A stretch of DNA of 64,000 nt from Crossaster papposus (lineage: Eukaryota > Echinodermata > Asteroidea > Velatida > Solasteridae): the NCBI GenBank assembly GCA_037893245.1, contig JBAIAA010000651.1, positions 186,001 through 250,000 on the forward strand. Reading direction: 5' to 3'. Positions 36,302 to 49,046 of this stretch are shown here, piece after piece. The notes under the pieces were generated by a model, which was given only the letters and a program-made list of their open reading frames with translations, did no database searches and was not told the origin of the DNA. How positions within the stretch are numbered: position 1 is the stretch's first letter; each line of letters starts with the position of its first letter. The position numbers and the translations under genes were made by a program.

Positions 36302-38213
36302 CAGCGCTGTGAAATTTGGCTCTGATTTTACTAAGCAAGAGTTTTTGTGCTTAAGACATTTTGCGTGCTTGCTTATTAAGCAGAACTCTGAAATTGGTCC
36401 CAGCTGTACCACAGTTGAACCTGTTTGACATTCTCTTAAGTTGACTCGTGGGAAAACCCATCTGTGCCAAACCCTTCCATGTGTGGAATCCACCTGCCAA
36501 ACTGTGAATTATGGATCCCGGGATACGCAGAAAGGATATTATTAATTACGTATCTACATATTAAGTTTCCTATTATCTTCCTCACTCCTATGTTATTTCC
36601 ATTGTGCGTTGCCAGATTTCTCTTTCTGAAATGGGATAAAGGAATTTTTTCTGAATTTAATGGATCACCATAACCTTTTTTTGTGTGTGGGACCACCCTG
36701 TGGAAATGTCAGTCGAAATAAAATGAATGATGGATATTCCGTTGGGCTTTTACTGCTTTTAGGAAATGCCAAACATATTGCTTGTGATGTCATCATACTG
36801 AATATAAAAATTCATCGTTCATGGGCAGTAACTTTTATTGCCTAAAGCAGATTAAAATGACTGGCCAATATTAGGAAATGTTGGTCTACGGGCTTCGTTC
36901 GCTAACAAACGAGGGCGCTTTTTCATCAGTATTAATTCCTCACTCACACATGACTGCACAGCAGCCTTTGTCTAAGCGTGCAGCTGCCACACAGGCCGTG
37001 TTCTACGGCGTAGCACAGCTGACAACACTATTCCGGACAGCTTAGCGGGCCGCGACCATAGCCGTTCATCAGCGTCAAAGAGTTAACAATTAACTTAACA
37101 ATTATGTTGTCGCTAGTCTGTCTGTTGTCGCCTTTCTACCTAATTAATACCACTTGCTTAGACTTGATGATTCTGGAGCAGGACAAAACGCCGGTAGTCC
37201 TAATGAAGTTGTTGTCGTTCGTTTTAGATGGTATCACGAAGCCGTGATCCGGCAATCAATATCGACTCTCTCCCGCGACATAATTTGATTTCTCGCGCGG
37301 TATTGTTTAAGCCCCCGCGAGGACGTGACTCAAATCCTCGCCAATTTCCTGTGCTAAGTGGGCGGCTGCATCTTGAGATGGCCGCGTCGCATCGTGTCAC
37401 GTTACAAGGCTTCTAAGCGGCACTCAAAGAAAGACAAAGCTTAGTCGAAGATGTACGGAGCAAAAGACACCGAACAGTGATGAGTCACATACACAAAGCA
37501 TTATTATTGTGTTATTCAAGACGGAACGAACCCATCCGCTTTGTTTATTCTAAGAGCCTTTTGGAAACCTTTGCTTCGCCTTCGGCTCCGAAAATTCGGA
37601 ATCACTTAGAGGCAAATAGAAATGGAAGCAAGTGTAAATAGTCTAACTTTTCGGTTCACATCAATCGAGTGAATGTTTCTGAAGCACAACAGGCATCAGA
37701 ATGTGGCTGGAGATCTCGCAGTTGAGAATCCAAAATCGCCTTAATTAAAGCCAAAGTCCAAGACGAAGCGAGGGATTCGCAAAGGCCCGATGTTGATGAA
37801 TCAGTATACAGTATCATTGGTGTATCCAGAATGTACACTTTCAACTTTTCCTTGAACAAAAAGAATAGTGCAGCACGACGCACGTATCTTCCAAGACTTG
37901 TACTCAAGGCGCTGTGTCGAGCAAGTCTCAAACCGTGTTTAAGCACAGGTAGGATGACTTTGCAGGTAGTTACTTAATCTAACGGATGCTCTAAGATTCC
38001 TCAGCTCAGGGTGGACTTACATGACACCAAATCACAGGATGGGGAGCAGGGATTCGCGGCTAGGAGAGGCTCATAGATAACACCACTAGAGTCTTAGATG
38101 ACATGTACATGAGCAAGATAAACTGGGATCAAAAAGGCAATCAGGAGGGTCTGAGTGAACTAGAGCTGAACCCATCAGTTTCAATATGAATTTGAACACA
38201 TCCTAGGGGTAAG

Positions 38214-38400
38214 GGTTAACCAGTTCGCACCGGAGGACAAGTATACACGCAGAGTTTTCCCCAGATTCAAAATGGATGACGCATAAACACGTCACGAGCA
38301 AGGCCGGAAATGTCTGTCGGCAGCGAGCAAGGCTGGAAATGCTTGGGTGTGCTCCCCGGTACCATCAGCCTGAACCCGCCTCGGATCGAATTTCGTTAGT
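38214..38400. mobile_element. Family-C MITE, copy lacking right end
   Basis: GTTAACCAGTTCGCACCGGA, GGATGACGCATAAACACGTC, AGCAAGGCCGGAAATG (a segment near it is duplicated, with GAGCAAGG appearing twice) and CTGAACCCGCCTCGGATCGA. The right terminus is lost. Confidence 0.7.
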
Positions 38401-38735
38401 CTAATTATCTTGTTTGCTGACTGCCAAAAATCACACTTTGTGATTTATTTCATAAACTTATGAATCCAAGTTCTCCTCAGCAGAAAATGTATTTGCGAGG
38501 GGATAAAAACGAACAATTCAACAAAGGAATGCCAACACACCTTAGGACCTCCCCAGAAAATTAAAGAAAGAAAGAAAGAGATTGCTTGCGGCTCTATAGT
38601 TAGAGAATAAAATAGAAAACGTAAACTGATTATATCATTCACAAAAGGCGTCGTCTGTCAAGGGCCGTATTATACCCCGATGACATAATTGGGGCCGCAA
38701 GCTAATTTCTTTTTTTAAACCCCAATCCCCTACTT

Positions 38736-39056
38736 TTAAAGGTAATATCATTTGCAAACATAATACAAAAAAACCGTACTGAATTATTATGAAATACCTT
38801 TACTTGACTGACAGCAAGCACCACCTGTGAAATCATGGCATGATATGATGTGGTTTTCAAGAAAAGTGGAATTTTGTACCAAATTTTTACGATTGCCAGC
38901 TGGCAATCATTGTGAAAACCTGACTATTTATTAAATTCGTCTGAAGGAAGTCAAGGAACCAGACTGCAAGAACAGTACATTTTTCTTGTTGAATCCCTTA
39001 ACCCATCCATTTTCTATAATTACAGCAAAAGCTAATGGTGTATACCACCTTTAAAT
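38736..39056 (+). mobile_element. MITE-2, compact forward copy
   Basis: It opens with TTTAAAGGTAATATCATTTG and closes with AATGGTGTATACCACCTTTA. Interior: TTATTATGAAATACCTTTAC, TTCAAGAAAAGTGGAATTTT, ATTGCCAGCTGGCAATCATT and CGTCTGAAGGAAGTCAAGG. About 320 bp. Confidence 0.75.
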
Positions 39057-39837
39057 ATGCGGTGGGAGAAAAAAAAATAAAAAATCTTGGCTTTTATTTG
39101 TGGGTGTGAAAGGTTAGACTTTCTGTTATCCATTATTGTACTTTCTTAAAAGCCGAGGATGTCTTGAGGGTTTTTTCAGGTTTCGCATTGTTGATTACCG
39201 CTCCCTTTTCGGTCGTTAATGTTTTGCATTAATCCATTTCTCACGGGATAAAAGCTGGAAAAATTCTGTCATCGCAGGACGGAAACGAAGTCTGCAGTTG
39301 CTGTAATGTGATTTATTAGCGGCATTATTAATGGTTAGCAGCCAGAAGTGTTTTTTTTTTTGTATTCTTCTGTGCTATTTTTACATGTCTTGCGGACCCT
39401 AGCTTCAATAGTGCTATGTCTGAGCACTGTTCCTTTCTCTATGGTCTGAGGATCTAGTTTCACCAACAAGTGGGGCACCTGTAGATTTTGTTAGAGCACT
39501 AGAGAGTAATGGGGTCTTCTTATTCATACGTGGCATGCTTCAATGTTTCCCTCGACCTTTCTCATGCAGTGTTGCCAAACCTCTTTGTTGACAAACTTCA
39601 AATTCGTTCAGTTAGATACTGGTCCATTTACCTTGATATAATGCTTGCTCTTATGAACTTTTGTAAACAATTTCAGTTTACACACCATTGGGCAACACAC
39701 TTCTTTTTCCACTTTGATTAACCCTAACCCCCTAGGCTCTCACAGTAGAAAGCATACCAAACTTAACAAACTTCAACAACTGCACACAGGTTCAGTAATT
39801 ACTATGAACCTATTATACTATACCTGCCAAACTTGTT

Positions 39838-40235
39838 GAGGTTTGATTGACTTGGTACAGATGGGTCTATGTATTGTTCTGTGTTCAGGATCGGGGCTGT
39901 GATGACTGGCCATTGGTTCTGTGTGTTGGACTGTGTTTTAGGGACACATAGGGTTTACACATCACACTTACAGTTGACCAGGAACTGTGCCTTGACCAGC
40001 CTTGAGCTCACCCACGAATAAATGCCCATGCATTTCCCGAAGCTCCAACATTTTTACAATTCTGTTGCCTAATTCTGTCCTGAACCTCGCAGAATTCAAC
40101 AGGGTCTCCCTGGGCCTTTTGTACCAAGTCAAACAAAGTCCGACAACAAGTTGCTAATTATGTTTGGAACCAAACCTGCCAAAACCTAGCAAAACCTGCA
40201 GTTGGAGTTTGATGGGCTTGGGTAGTTATTAAGGT
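39838..40235 (-). repeat. Dispersed repeat, minus-strand copy
   Basis: It is the reverse complement of the 16.06-16.49 kb repeat: CAGATGGGTCTATGTATTGT, GGGGCTGTGATGACTGGCCA, TTGACCAGGAACTGTGCC, CAACAGGGTCTCCCTGGGCC and CCTAGCAAAACCTGCAGTTG in order. It lacks the 25-bp palindrome found in the partner. Confidence 0.75.
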
Positions 40236-41029
40236 TGAAGTAATCAGCGGAAAACTATTTCAACCAAAACATCCTGTGCTGTGTTGCTGTTATTGATAAG
40301 ATGTACGCACGCAACATTAATCAGTTATGTCATGTTTGGCAGCGATCAAACAACAAATCCAAATTGAAATTACAGCCATGCAGAGGGTGCAAGTGGTCGG
40401 AATTGAGGTCGCTGTCGTAGTAAATTAAGGAACTAACAAACATAATTCACTAGAAGGTGTCTTTAAAGCTATTAGTTGTGTCATTTTTAATTGCTTTTTT
40501 TTTTTAATTGGGAGCACTTCTGGTGCTATTAAATGATAAAAATGCACAAACGACAGATGGTCTTCCGTACCTCTAAATTGACATTTAGCGGGAAATTACG
40601 AAACTGAAAAATAGCCGGAGCTAGCTCCTAAATTTGAAGGAGAAAGAAAAAAAAGAAGGAAACTCAATCACAGGTTTAATTAAGTTCATGTCAATATTAA
40701 GCCGGCGGCCCATCTTACGGCGTCGGAAGTTTTCCAGCTGTTCTTGTCTTCACTATCATCACCGTATCCCCAGGTCTTACATGAATGAGATGTTAAACAG
40801 AGGAAGTACATTAATTTCTCCCCCAACAGGCCTTTTACTTTCTAACCTGCTTGACCTTGTTGCATATATATATCTGCAGGTTGTCGGCTTGGAGATGCTT
40901 AGAAATGTATTGCCGACTTCACTGGCTGACTCGGAATCAAGTTCGATTCGAGTCGCCATTGTTTGACTCGACACTTAACTGAATTGATGTGACTTGTGAC
41001 AAATTGACTTGTGACAAATTTGACTAGGA

Positions 41030-41785
41030 CAAATGTTGACAGTTGTGACAATGTTGACAGTCGTGACAATGTTGACAGTCGTGACAATGTTGACAGTCGT
41101 GACAATGCTGACAGTCGTGACAATGCCGACAGTCGTGACAATGCCGACAGTCGTGACAATGCCGACAGTCGTGACAATGCCGACAGTCGTGACAATGCCG
41201 ACAGTCGTGACAATGTCGACAGTCGTGACAATGTCGACAGTCGTGACAATGTCGACAGTCGTGACAATGTCGACAGTCGTGACAATGTCGACAGTCGTGA
41301 CAATGTCGACAGTCGTGACAATGCCGACAGTCGTGACAATGCCGACAGTCGTGACAATGCCGACAGTCGTGACAATGCCGACAGTCGTGACAATGCCGAC
41401 AGTCGTGACAATGCCGACAGTCGTGACAATGCCGACAGTCGTGACAATGCCGACAGTCGTGACAATGTTGACAGTCGTGACAATGTTGACAGTCGTGACA
41501 ATTTTGACAGTCGTGACAATTTTGACAGTCGTGACAATTTTGACAGTCGTGACAATTTTGACAGTCGTGACAATTTTGACAGTCGTGACAATTTTGACAG
41601 TCGTGACAATTTTGACAGTCGTGACAATTTTGACAGTCGTGACAATTTTGACAGTCGTGACAATGTTGACAGTCGTGACAATGTTGACAGTCGTGACAAT
41701 TTTGACAGTCGTGACAATTTTGACAGTCGTAACAATTTTGACAGTCGTAACAATTTTGACAGTCATAACAATTTTAACAAAATAC
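41030..41785 (+). repeat. 18-bp minisatellite (GACAATGTTGACAGTCGT), about 41 units
   Basis: Units vary almost only at the two or three bases between GACAAT and GACAGTCGT: GTT, GCT/GCC, GTC or TTT. Variants sit in blocks: about four GTT, six GCT/GCC, six GTC, eight GCC, two GTT, nine TTT, two GTT, then TTT to the end with decaying last units (AACAAT, CATAAC). With 18 divisible by 3 and no stops, four long ORFs (259-289 residues) arise on both strands. They have low complexity and no gene context, so I treat them as artefacts. Confidence 0.93.
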
Positions 41786-42221
41786 ACTTCAAAGCAGCCT
41801 TTAAATGTCTGAATAAAGAAACCTCTTTATCAAATGTTGAGTATTTCGTACTTGGTTTACAGTACGTCATCGAAGACTGAATGCCGTGGGACATGTGTGA
41901 AGGTTGGACATTTGTCCTTATCACAAGATTTAATTCCCACCATCGTTTTACACAAATCGATGATTTCCCTTTTCCGTCCGTACTAGAATTAGATCCTTTC
42001 GAAGGAAGTCCAGATCCTAAGATCGTTATCTTTGTGATAATTTTCTTCGCAACTGTCCAGGCATGTTGACCTGTTGCGTAATTCTTCCACAGTGATGCAA
42101 TGCAAATGCTTAGATCCTTGACAATTAAAGGAAGTGATAATTAGGCCGTGACTGCATGTTGTAAAGTTCTTGCGGTGAAGGACTTTTCTTTTTGTGAAGA
42201 ATTATTTCAGCTATTACAAAC

Positions 42222-42620
42222 TGAAATCTATCGGGTATTGTAAGATCAGTGGCTTCGGAAGCTGACAAAAGGGGTGGTCTTCCGTTGGAACAATGCTCCG
42301 GCCCACACATTCGCAGTGACCATGGCTGCCATCCGAAATGCGGATTCGAACTGGTGGAGCACCCGCCTTATTCGTCTGATTTGGCACCCTCTTTTGGACC
42401 TCTTCCGAAGTTTAAGGAGCAGCCCAGTGGTCACTAGTTCACCTCAGATACTCATTGATGCTGCGGCCCACTTTATAGGGGCCCAAGACCAATGGCTTCT
42501 ACTCCAATAAGGCTGGACAGTGTATTCATGTAGGAGGGGACTAGGCTGAAAAACAAATGTTTGATTTTCTAAAACTAGTTCCTTGGGCCACAGACTTATC
42601 AATCACCCCTTGTATTATCC
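42222..42620 (+). pseudogene. Mariner-type transposase C-terminal fragment
   Basis: It encodes, with frame changes, GLPLEQCSGPHIRSDHG-like residues (a decayed form of the mariner DNA(P/S)-AH block), then CGFELVEHPPYSSDLAPS, the classic mariner motif before the last catalytic acid. The DYYLF continuation is lost through a deletion. The downstream GTGTATTCATGTAGGAGGGG and CTTATCAATCACCCCTTG resemble a mariner 3' end. The N-terminus is missing. Confidence 0.78.
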
Positions 42621-42984
42621 AGAGAAAACCTTACCAAATTTGACAATTGTGTAGAATGTTTTTGTAACACCTTATCAGTTATAACCATCACAAACACCAA
42701 ATACCATCTAACTGAAGCCAGGTGCCGTAGACAATTTCAACAACTTTGATGCTAACCATACACAGTAATTGGATACCAACTGCCAAGTTTAAGTTCCTTT
42801 CTCAAGGCAGTGTGGGCCAACAGCCTTCTTTGATCACTCTTTGACAAGTTACATCCCGGAGTCATTGAAGCACAAAGACTACGTCTGTTCATAAGTTCCC
42901 ATGTCATCCATTTCCTGATACAAGATGTCAGGGGAGCGCAATTCAGGGCACAATTTCTAAACTGGGTGTCATTGTAGGGGTATA

Positions 42985-43550
42985 ACCTATGGCTGTATTT
43001 TTCAGAAATCTTTCGGATTTGAGGGTTATTATGTGACCTGCTTAATGGTTTTTGTTCATAGATGCTGGAGAAGAAAAAAACTAAAATATGCTGTTCTTGA
43101 GGTCTTGTTTCCTGACCCTACGGCCTGTTTGCTTCATGTAGGATTACTAGAATCTGGCTCGGGATCAGTGATCTGATCGTTGATTTACAATCAAATTGCC
43201 TAATTGATGGAGTGAACCAGCAGCCCTGTGTGAAACAAAAAAGTCCAAGGAATAGTCAGGGAACCAGACTAGCTGGCTTGCAACCTGTTCACAGTATGTA
43301 TAAGTGTAACTCATTGCAAACAAAATGTGGACTAACTATAATTTATTAAATTGGGGCCCGACTATTGTCAGAAATTGATACAAATATTCAAATTTTCCTA
43401 AAAATTGACAGCGCACAGGTGCCAAGTTTTCACTGGAATTGAGACTGTTGTTACCATGGAGGTAGGAGTCAAGTAAAGTATTCTGCAATAATTTGGTTGC
43501 TTTTTTTGGGGGGGGGGGTGTGTAAATGTTGTATATTGCCTTTAAATTCC
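42985..43550 (-). mobile_element. MITE-2-related reverse copy, diverged
   Basis: TCATAGATGCTGGAGAAGAA, ATGCTGTTCTTGAGGTCTTG, CAATTGATACAAA-like, TTCCTAAAAATTGACAGCGC and AGTAAAGTATTCTGCAATAA follow the inverse order of MITE-2. A small G run (43507-43518) lies near its end. Confidence 0.5.
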
Positions 43551-44795
43551 TGTGAAATTCAGTAACATTAGTGGATATCTACATGTTGCTTACTAAAATG
43601 TAAACATATACCAACTATGGGGGCAGTTCACAAATATTTGAAAATGTCTCCATGATCGTAAGAATCGCCCAGAAAAACAAACAGTGGTCATTTCAAGGAC
43701 TGTAAAATTAGCCGTGTAATAAGTAAATGAGTGAGAATTGCAACACCTGTTGCCTGTGGGTTGCGGTTGACTCCTTCACCTCAATTTAACCCAGAAAGGT
43801 TCTCTCTCCCACCCTCCCCCCTCCTCCTCCTAAACCACTTCAGCCACAAAACAAAATATTATTAGTACCCTTGGAAAGCTTTGATTGAATTAGTGTTATC
43901 GGTTTTGACGTAGGACAGAAGTGGAGTGGTTAAAATCGAGGTGATCCTAAAACCTTGTTACTGGATTTTGAAATAAGTATAAAGACATTGTACATGTATA
44001 ACATGGTACATGTAACTATTGGAAGTGGAATTGCTGGTATTTAGTGTTTAAATAAATGACTACATGTACAAGCTTATAAATGTGGCCTTTAATGTAAAAC
44101 AGTTTCTGTATTTGCCATCAAAATGTTAGGGTAAGGTGGTGTAAAGTGCAAGGTCAAGTAAAAAAATAAAAAAATTGTCTGGACTTTTTGAAAAAAAAGA
44201 AGAGGCTTTTTTTCCCCCAAGATTGCGGATTTTTCAAAGATAGCGGATTTTTTCAAAATGGCAGAATTTCTAAGATGGCGGAGTTTTTAAGATATGCTAT
44301 TTAAGGTCAATCTATGGTACATATTCAGGCGCGGATCCAGGGGTGGGCCGCGGGGGCACGTATATTTCCAGATTTTTACTTGTAAACGGGTTTTGAAATG
44401 TTTATTGTGCATGATGCACAATACGTTAAAAGAAAGTAGTTACCGTTTTGGAGGCTAGTTCAACTTATTTTGGTGTGTCGAAATTTGCACCGGAAAACAA
44501 ACAGTGGTCATTTCAAGGCCTGTCAAATTTTGGAGGCATTCTTCGAAAGAATTCTGTATCACGTTTGCTTTGTACTCAAATTAGCAAATGCACTTTGTCT
44601 TTTATTCAGTTCAGCTGCGTCCATTTTACGAAAGATAATCAGGAAAATATCCTACTTGTCAGGTCACTGGCAATCTTTTGTGCTATTGAAGAATGGAATG
44701 CCAGCCATTGTTGGCAAAGAAATAAAAACCTGCCATTCAGATAAATTTCTGGACACACTGTTTGTCAATTGGTGCATGCAATGTTTATCAGATAC

Positions 44796-44992
44796 CTGGG
44801 CCTAGTTTCTTTGCACTGCTGAGCAAAAATTACTGCTTAAGATTTCACACACAAAGCAAAAATTGGCTGAGAACCAGTCACATGTGGTCTTGTAACTGCA
44901 TGGTATGTTGGATGGTAACCTGCTTTCGCTAAGCATATAATTTTGTGCTTAGCAAATTTTCAGGATAATAGCAGTGCTAAGAAATTGGCCCT
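44796..44992. mobile_element. GGGGCCAATTTCAT MITE, diverged copy
   Basis: CTGGGCCTAGTTTCTTTGCA and CTGCTGAGCAAAAATTACTG at the left, TTTGTGCTTAGCAAATTT and CTAAGAAATTGGCCC at the right. It is shorter and more divergent than the other copies. Confidence 0.6.
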
Positions 44993-45649
44993 TGTGCTTT
45001 TTTTGCTTATACATGCACAACTTCTGTCGCAAACAAGGGGCAATTTTATGGAGAAGAAATGGAAGTTGACGTGTTGTCAGTCATTGGAGCAGGTCAGATA
45101 ACGCAGGTGGCAGTCGGTCACGGAAAGCCAGTGTCTCTGAGGGAGTGGTGGGAAGGGGTTGTTTGGAGGGTCCTGGTAGAGTCGGCGAGTCTCCGGAGGA
45201 AGATGGGTGTTTAGCCTCCAGCCCTGGCGGAAATGAACATCACTCCGCAGTCCTGCCAAGACCAACCTTAACCCAAACCCTGATCCTTGTACAAACCCTG
45301 AAAAATCAAGGAAATATTGAATAAGTCACAACCTTGTGTCATAATTCAAGGGTTGGTCTCTTCTCTCTTTGCTAAGATTCTTTAACGACGTAAATTGGAA
45401 GGAAATTGGGATCCAGTAACGAGATTAAAATCTTGGAGACAGTAGAATAACATTTCAGGTATTTTTACTTGATCTTGTGAAAGGAACTTGCTTCTAAAGG
45501 TCAGATTTATGGGTTTGGTTATTCAAAAGCCTCTGAATAACTTGGCTTCGGACATTGGCATGACAAATGGTATTTAAACCCCATGAATTTGGCTATATAT
45601 AGTTGTGATTTTGCTTCATAATAACACTTTTGGCAAAGTAGGCTCCATT

Positions 45650-45908
45650 TTCTTTAACCATCTCGCGTTGGAAGACGTGTATACACCCAAAGTTTTTCCG
45701 GAATTCAAACCAGATGAAGGATAAACACGTCACGAGCAAGGCAGGAAATATCTGTCAGCGACCGGCTCGCAGTGAGCTAGGGTGGAAATATCCGAGTGTG
45801 CTACCCACAGAGGCCGAGTCGAACCCGTCCCAGAATGAGGTTCAGGAAAAACAATCCCGCACCTGGGCCCAGTCAATATACAATTAATCCTAACGCAAAC
45901 TGGTTAAT
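45650..45908. mobile_element. Family-C MITE, diverged copy
   Basis: It starts TTTAACCATCTCGCGTTGGA and ends AATCCTAACGCAAACTGGTT. Interior: GATGAAGGATAAACACGTCA, GAGCAAGGCAGGAAATAT and GAGTCGAACCCGTCCCAGAA. Confidence 0.65.
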
Positions 45909-47587
45909 AGCCGAATAGTCAAGGGATGTTGCATTTATTTCCTCTGGGTAATAACCTGAGCTTAATTTAGGATCAAAATATGCCTCGCTGGTCTTCAACT
46001 TGGCAGACAAACACGGCATGTCCTCAGGGCATGGCATTGTCTGTGGCATCCACCTAATTCGTAATGCACTGCATTATTTTGGAGTGTTGCTAGTTCATCA
46101 TCGCATCGTGATACCTTGTTATTGTAGAATCAGATTGCCTGTTATTTTTTGTCGTAATTTTTTGTTGTAATCATTTGTAAGCAACGTCAACAGTTCCAAG
46201 GTTATTTGTGGTTTAAGCCCACTTTATTATTATTTTTTCATGTCAATATTGAATTTTTGCCACTTTGTTAGAAGTCTTTCAGGGCCGGCCGCAGTGCAGA
46301 ACCGAAAGTTGACGCCAGTGTTGGAATCTTTTGGATCATTGATGCATTAAGTTTTCCCAGAACTGTTGGTTGCTGTTTAGAGTTGTAAAGCGCAGACAAA
46401 TTTATCAACAACTATTTTGTTGATACTGTGATTAGAGACCAGCAATTGCATGTTTAGTTTATAACCCTAACTATCTCATCCAGTCAAACTCCAACACCAG
46501 GTTTTGTTGGGATCCGTTAGGAAGGGTACTGGCCAGGTTCCGTTGGGATCTGTTAGGATGAGTACTGGACCTCTAAACTGACAGTCTTTCACACTAAGTT
46601 AGGCATACATTGTACCTCTAGAATCAGAGACCAACAGTTTGTGTGTACAGTTTGCCATATGGTGTTGGGATTTGCCAGGATGGGGATGGTTCCTAGTAAA
46701 TTACACTAGAGAGTTAGGGTTTTGGATGCATGAAGTCAATGTGACATATTTTGCCAAACTTCTTTTTGTCTTTAACTGTATGAAATTTGAGAAAGATTGT
46801 CCATGCTTTTCTGACATCTGAGACCGCTGTTGCTGCGATGTCGTTCTAGGTAGACACTATTTAGTTTATGAGTTTTCTGTGCAAACTGTATTCAAAATCT
46901 GTTTATTGAAAACTCATTTGCTTAAGTTTTACTGCCACATGTATACTGTTGGTGACGAATGTATACTGATTGAGCCCCAAATGCTTATTGGGCTGCAATT
47001 CAAATTGTGACTCGGTAAATGTTAAAAGGAAATCGAAATCTTAGATTTGTTTTCTCGGAATATACAGCATTCACAGAGATAAAACTTCATCAGGTTATTT
47101 GCCACATGCAGAGCAACTTTTGCTGCTTCAAACGATAAAAAACTGAGAAAATGATCTACTGTACTCTACGAACCCTCAGGAAAAGAAAACACTCATTATT
47201 GAAAAATAAATAAGTTTGTTTGGGGATTTGTGTCTTGTGGTTTCTAATGCAAACAGAAATTGCATCTGAAATTGGTGCAAATTGGAGAACCCCATACCAC
47301 AGTTCCGATAACATCAACAAACATGTTTTCTGGCACAAGTTGTTAAACAAATACAACCCTTTGGTTGTAATACCCCAAAGTGTATTATATTATTATGTTT
47401 CTTACCAAGGGAGAAAAAAATGCGGTTGCGAACGTGCCATTTAATTTGTTTTGTCAGTGGTCATGTTGAAAGCGTGATTTGTCGCTTTGAAATGGTGTTT
47501 ATTTGTACTGGTTGTGTGGCTAGAGTTTAAATCTGTTACTCTGTTCTGGTCCATTTCCGGCATTGTACAAAGCAGTATTCTTTTAAT

Positions 47588-48521
47588 TAAAGGTAGCCTT
47601 ATACACCATTTGTGACCTGTTCCAACGAAACCCGGACAAAGTCGCACAATGTGTTTTGTCACAATGTACTCCTGAAGTAATTTCTAGATGGATTTTACCA
47701 TTTTGAGGTTTTAGGTTTTGCTAAGTCACTCACTATTAATCTACAATCTCCTCAAATTTGAACAAAATCCGTCAACCAGAAGTGTGTTTTTTTGTAAATT
47801 TTGTGAAACATTTGTGTATAGAAATAATACGCTTTTCTAAACTTCAAAGCTGTTTATCTCATAATTAGGTTGTCAGGGTTTTATCACTAAATCCAGACCC
47901 CAGGGAAGATAGGGTGGGGGTACATATGTAAATGATACATCATTTTAAAGCTGAGAACCTAGAGAATTTGAAAAAAGCTAAATCTGAAAAAACTAAAAAG
48001 TCGACTTTGTCCGGGTTTCGTTGGAACAGGTCACATTTACAAACATTACAAAAATAAAAATACTGAATTATTATAAAAAATTAACTTGATTGTAAGTGAA
48101 TAAGAAGTATCAAGCATCCTGTCAAATCACAGTATCTGGTGTGCTGTGCTTTTCCCAAAAAGTTGAGTTTTGTATCAATTTTGAATGATTGACGACCGAC
48201 AATTGTTGGGAAAACCTGACTTTTTTCAAACACTGCTCCCAATGTATTCAATTTAGTTACCACAGTCCACATTTTATCGATGCAAGCCAACTAGTCTGGT
48301 TCCCTAACCTGATAGTTCCCTGACATCCATAAATTGCTCTGTTTCGTTTGAAGAAAGTCAAGGAACCAGACTACAAGAACAAATTTTTCCAGCATTTACA
48401 TCAAACACAAAACTTTAAAACAGGTCAACGTCAAAATATTTACTATAAAATTTAAACCCTTAAACCATTAAAAAAAATTACAGCAAAAAGCAAATGGTGT
48501 GTACTACTTTACCTTTAAAAC
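47588..48521 (+). mobile_element. MITE-2 copy interrupted by a second MITE
   Basis: The left end (TTAAAGGTAGCCTTATACAC then CATT) is cut by the element at 47611-48035 and resumes with TTTACAAACATTACAAAAAT. It then runs through the MITE-2 landmarks (CAAGCATCCTGTCAAATCAC, CATTTACTATAAAATTT-like) to GCAAATGGTGTGTACTACTT. Confidence 0.7.
47611..48035. mobile_element. 425-bp MITE with perfect 34-bp terminal inverted repeats
   Basis: The left arm 47611-47644 (TGTGACCTGTTCCAACGAAA and onward) is the exact reverse complement of the right arm 48002-48035. The interior has no ORF of interest. It sits within MITE-2, so it is younger than its host. Perfect arms suggest recent activity of a matching transposase elsewhere in the genome. 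Flanking bases are T-rich and leave the target duplication ambiguous. Confidence 0.88.
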
Positions 48522-48966
48522 CCGCAAGGAAGTTGACGGCCATTACTGGAAGAAATAACACAGTGTGTTTATTATATGTAGTGATTGTTTATTTCAAGAA
48601 ATTGCGGTTTGTGACCTCAAACTTCCCCGAAACTGACAGTGTGTACTCTATGAATAATGAGGTCCATTTAGACTGGTGCTTGTCAAACCAGGCATTAGGA
48701 ATAGCATTTGGATTCAGAAAACTTTAAGTTCGTCAAGGAAAACTTAAATTTGATTAAGTTTTCAAAGTGAACAAAGAAAAGTTGGGTTGTTTGACGAATT
48801 TTAAGTAAAAACGTTGTATCCTCATTGAATGATTCCCACAATGTCACTTCCCAGGTCGTATCGTAAAATTGAGCATGATTCCTAACTATACACTAGAAAA
48901 TGGCATTATAGGTTTATGACTAAGTGCCTCGAACAAAGAAACTGACAATTTGGGAGACCACCAACA

Positions 48967-49046
48967 TAGGGCAAGATAGCTCAGTTGGTAGAATGCCTGG
49001 TATGGTATTCTGGAGGGCGCAGGTTCAAATCCCGCTTCTGCCACTT
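48967..49046 (+). repeat. tRNA-like sequence, probable SINE head
   Basis: An A-box-like GATAGCTCAGTTGGTAGAAT and B-box-like GCAGGTTCAAATCCCGCTTC stand at tRNA spacing, with partly complementary ends (GGCAAGA and TTCTGCC). The acceptor and anticodon stems have mismatches, so a working tRNA is unlikely. It continues into CTTTTCTCTGTTCAC, typical of a SINE body. A sister head lies at 62452-62482. Confidence 0.6.

Noticed and set aside
37228..37416. Possible tRNA-like B-box near 37315-37345
   Set aside because: No A-box at the proper distance and no pairing stems on either strand.
40899..41880. Four overlapping ORFs of 259-289 residues with DNVDSR-, TVVTM-, SRLSK- or KIVTT-type repeats
   Set aside because: They come from an 18-bp tandem array without stops in several frames; no start context, splice support or flanking domain.
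48967..49046. Functional tRNA gene
   Set aside because: Acceptor and anticodon stems do not pair well and the sequence runs on into a SINE-like body.
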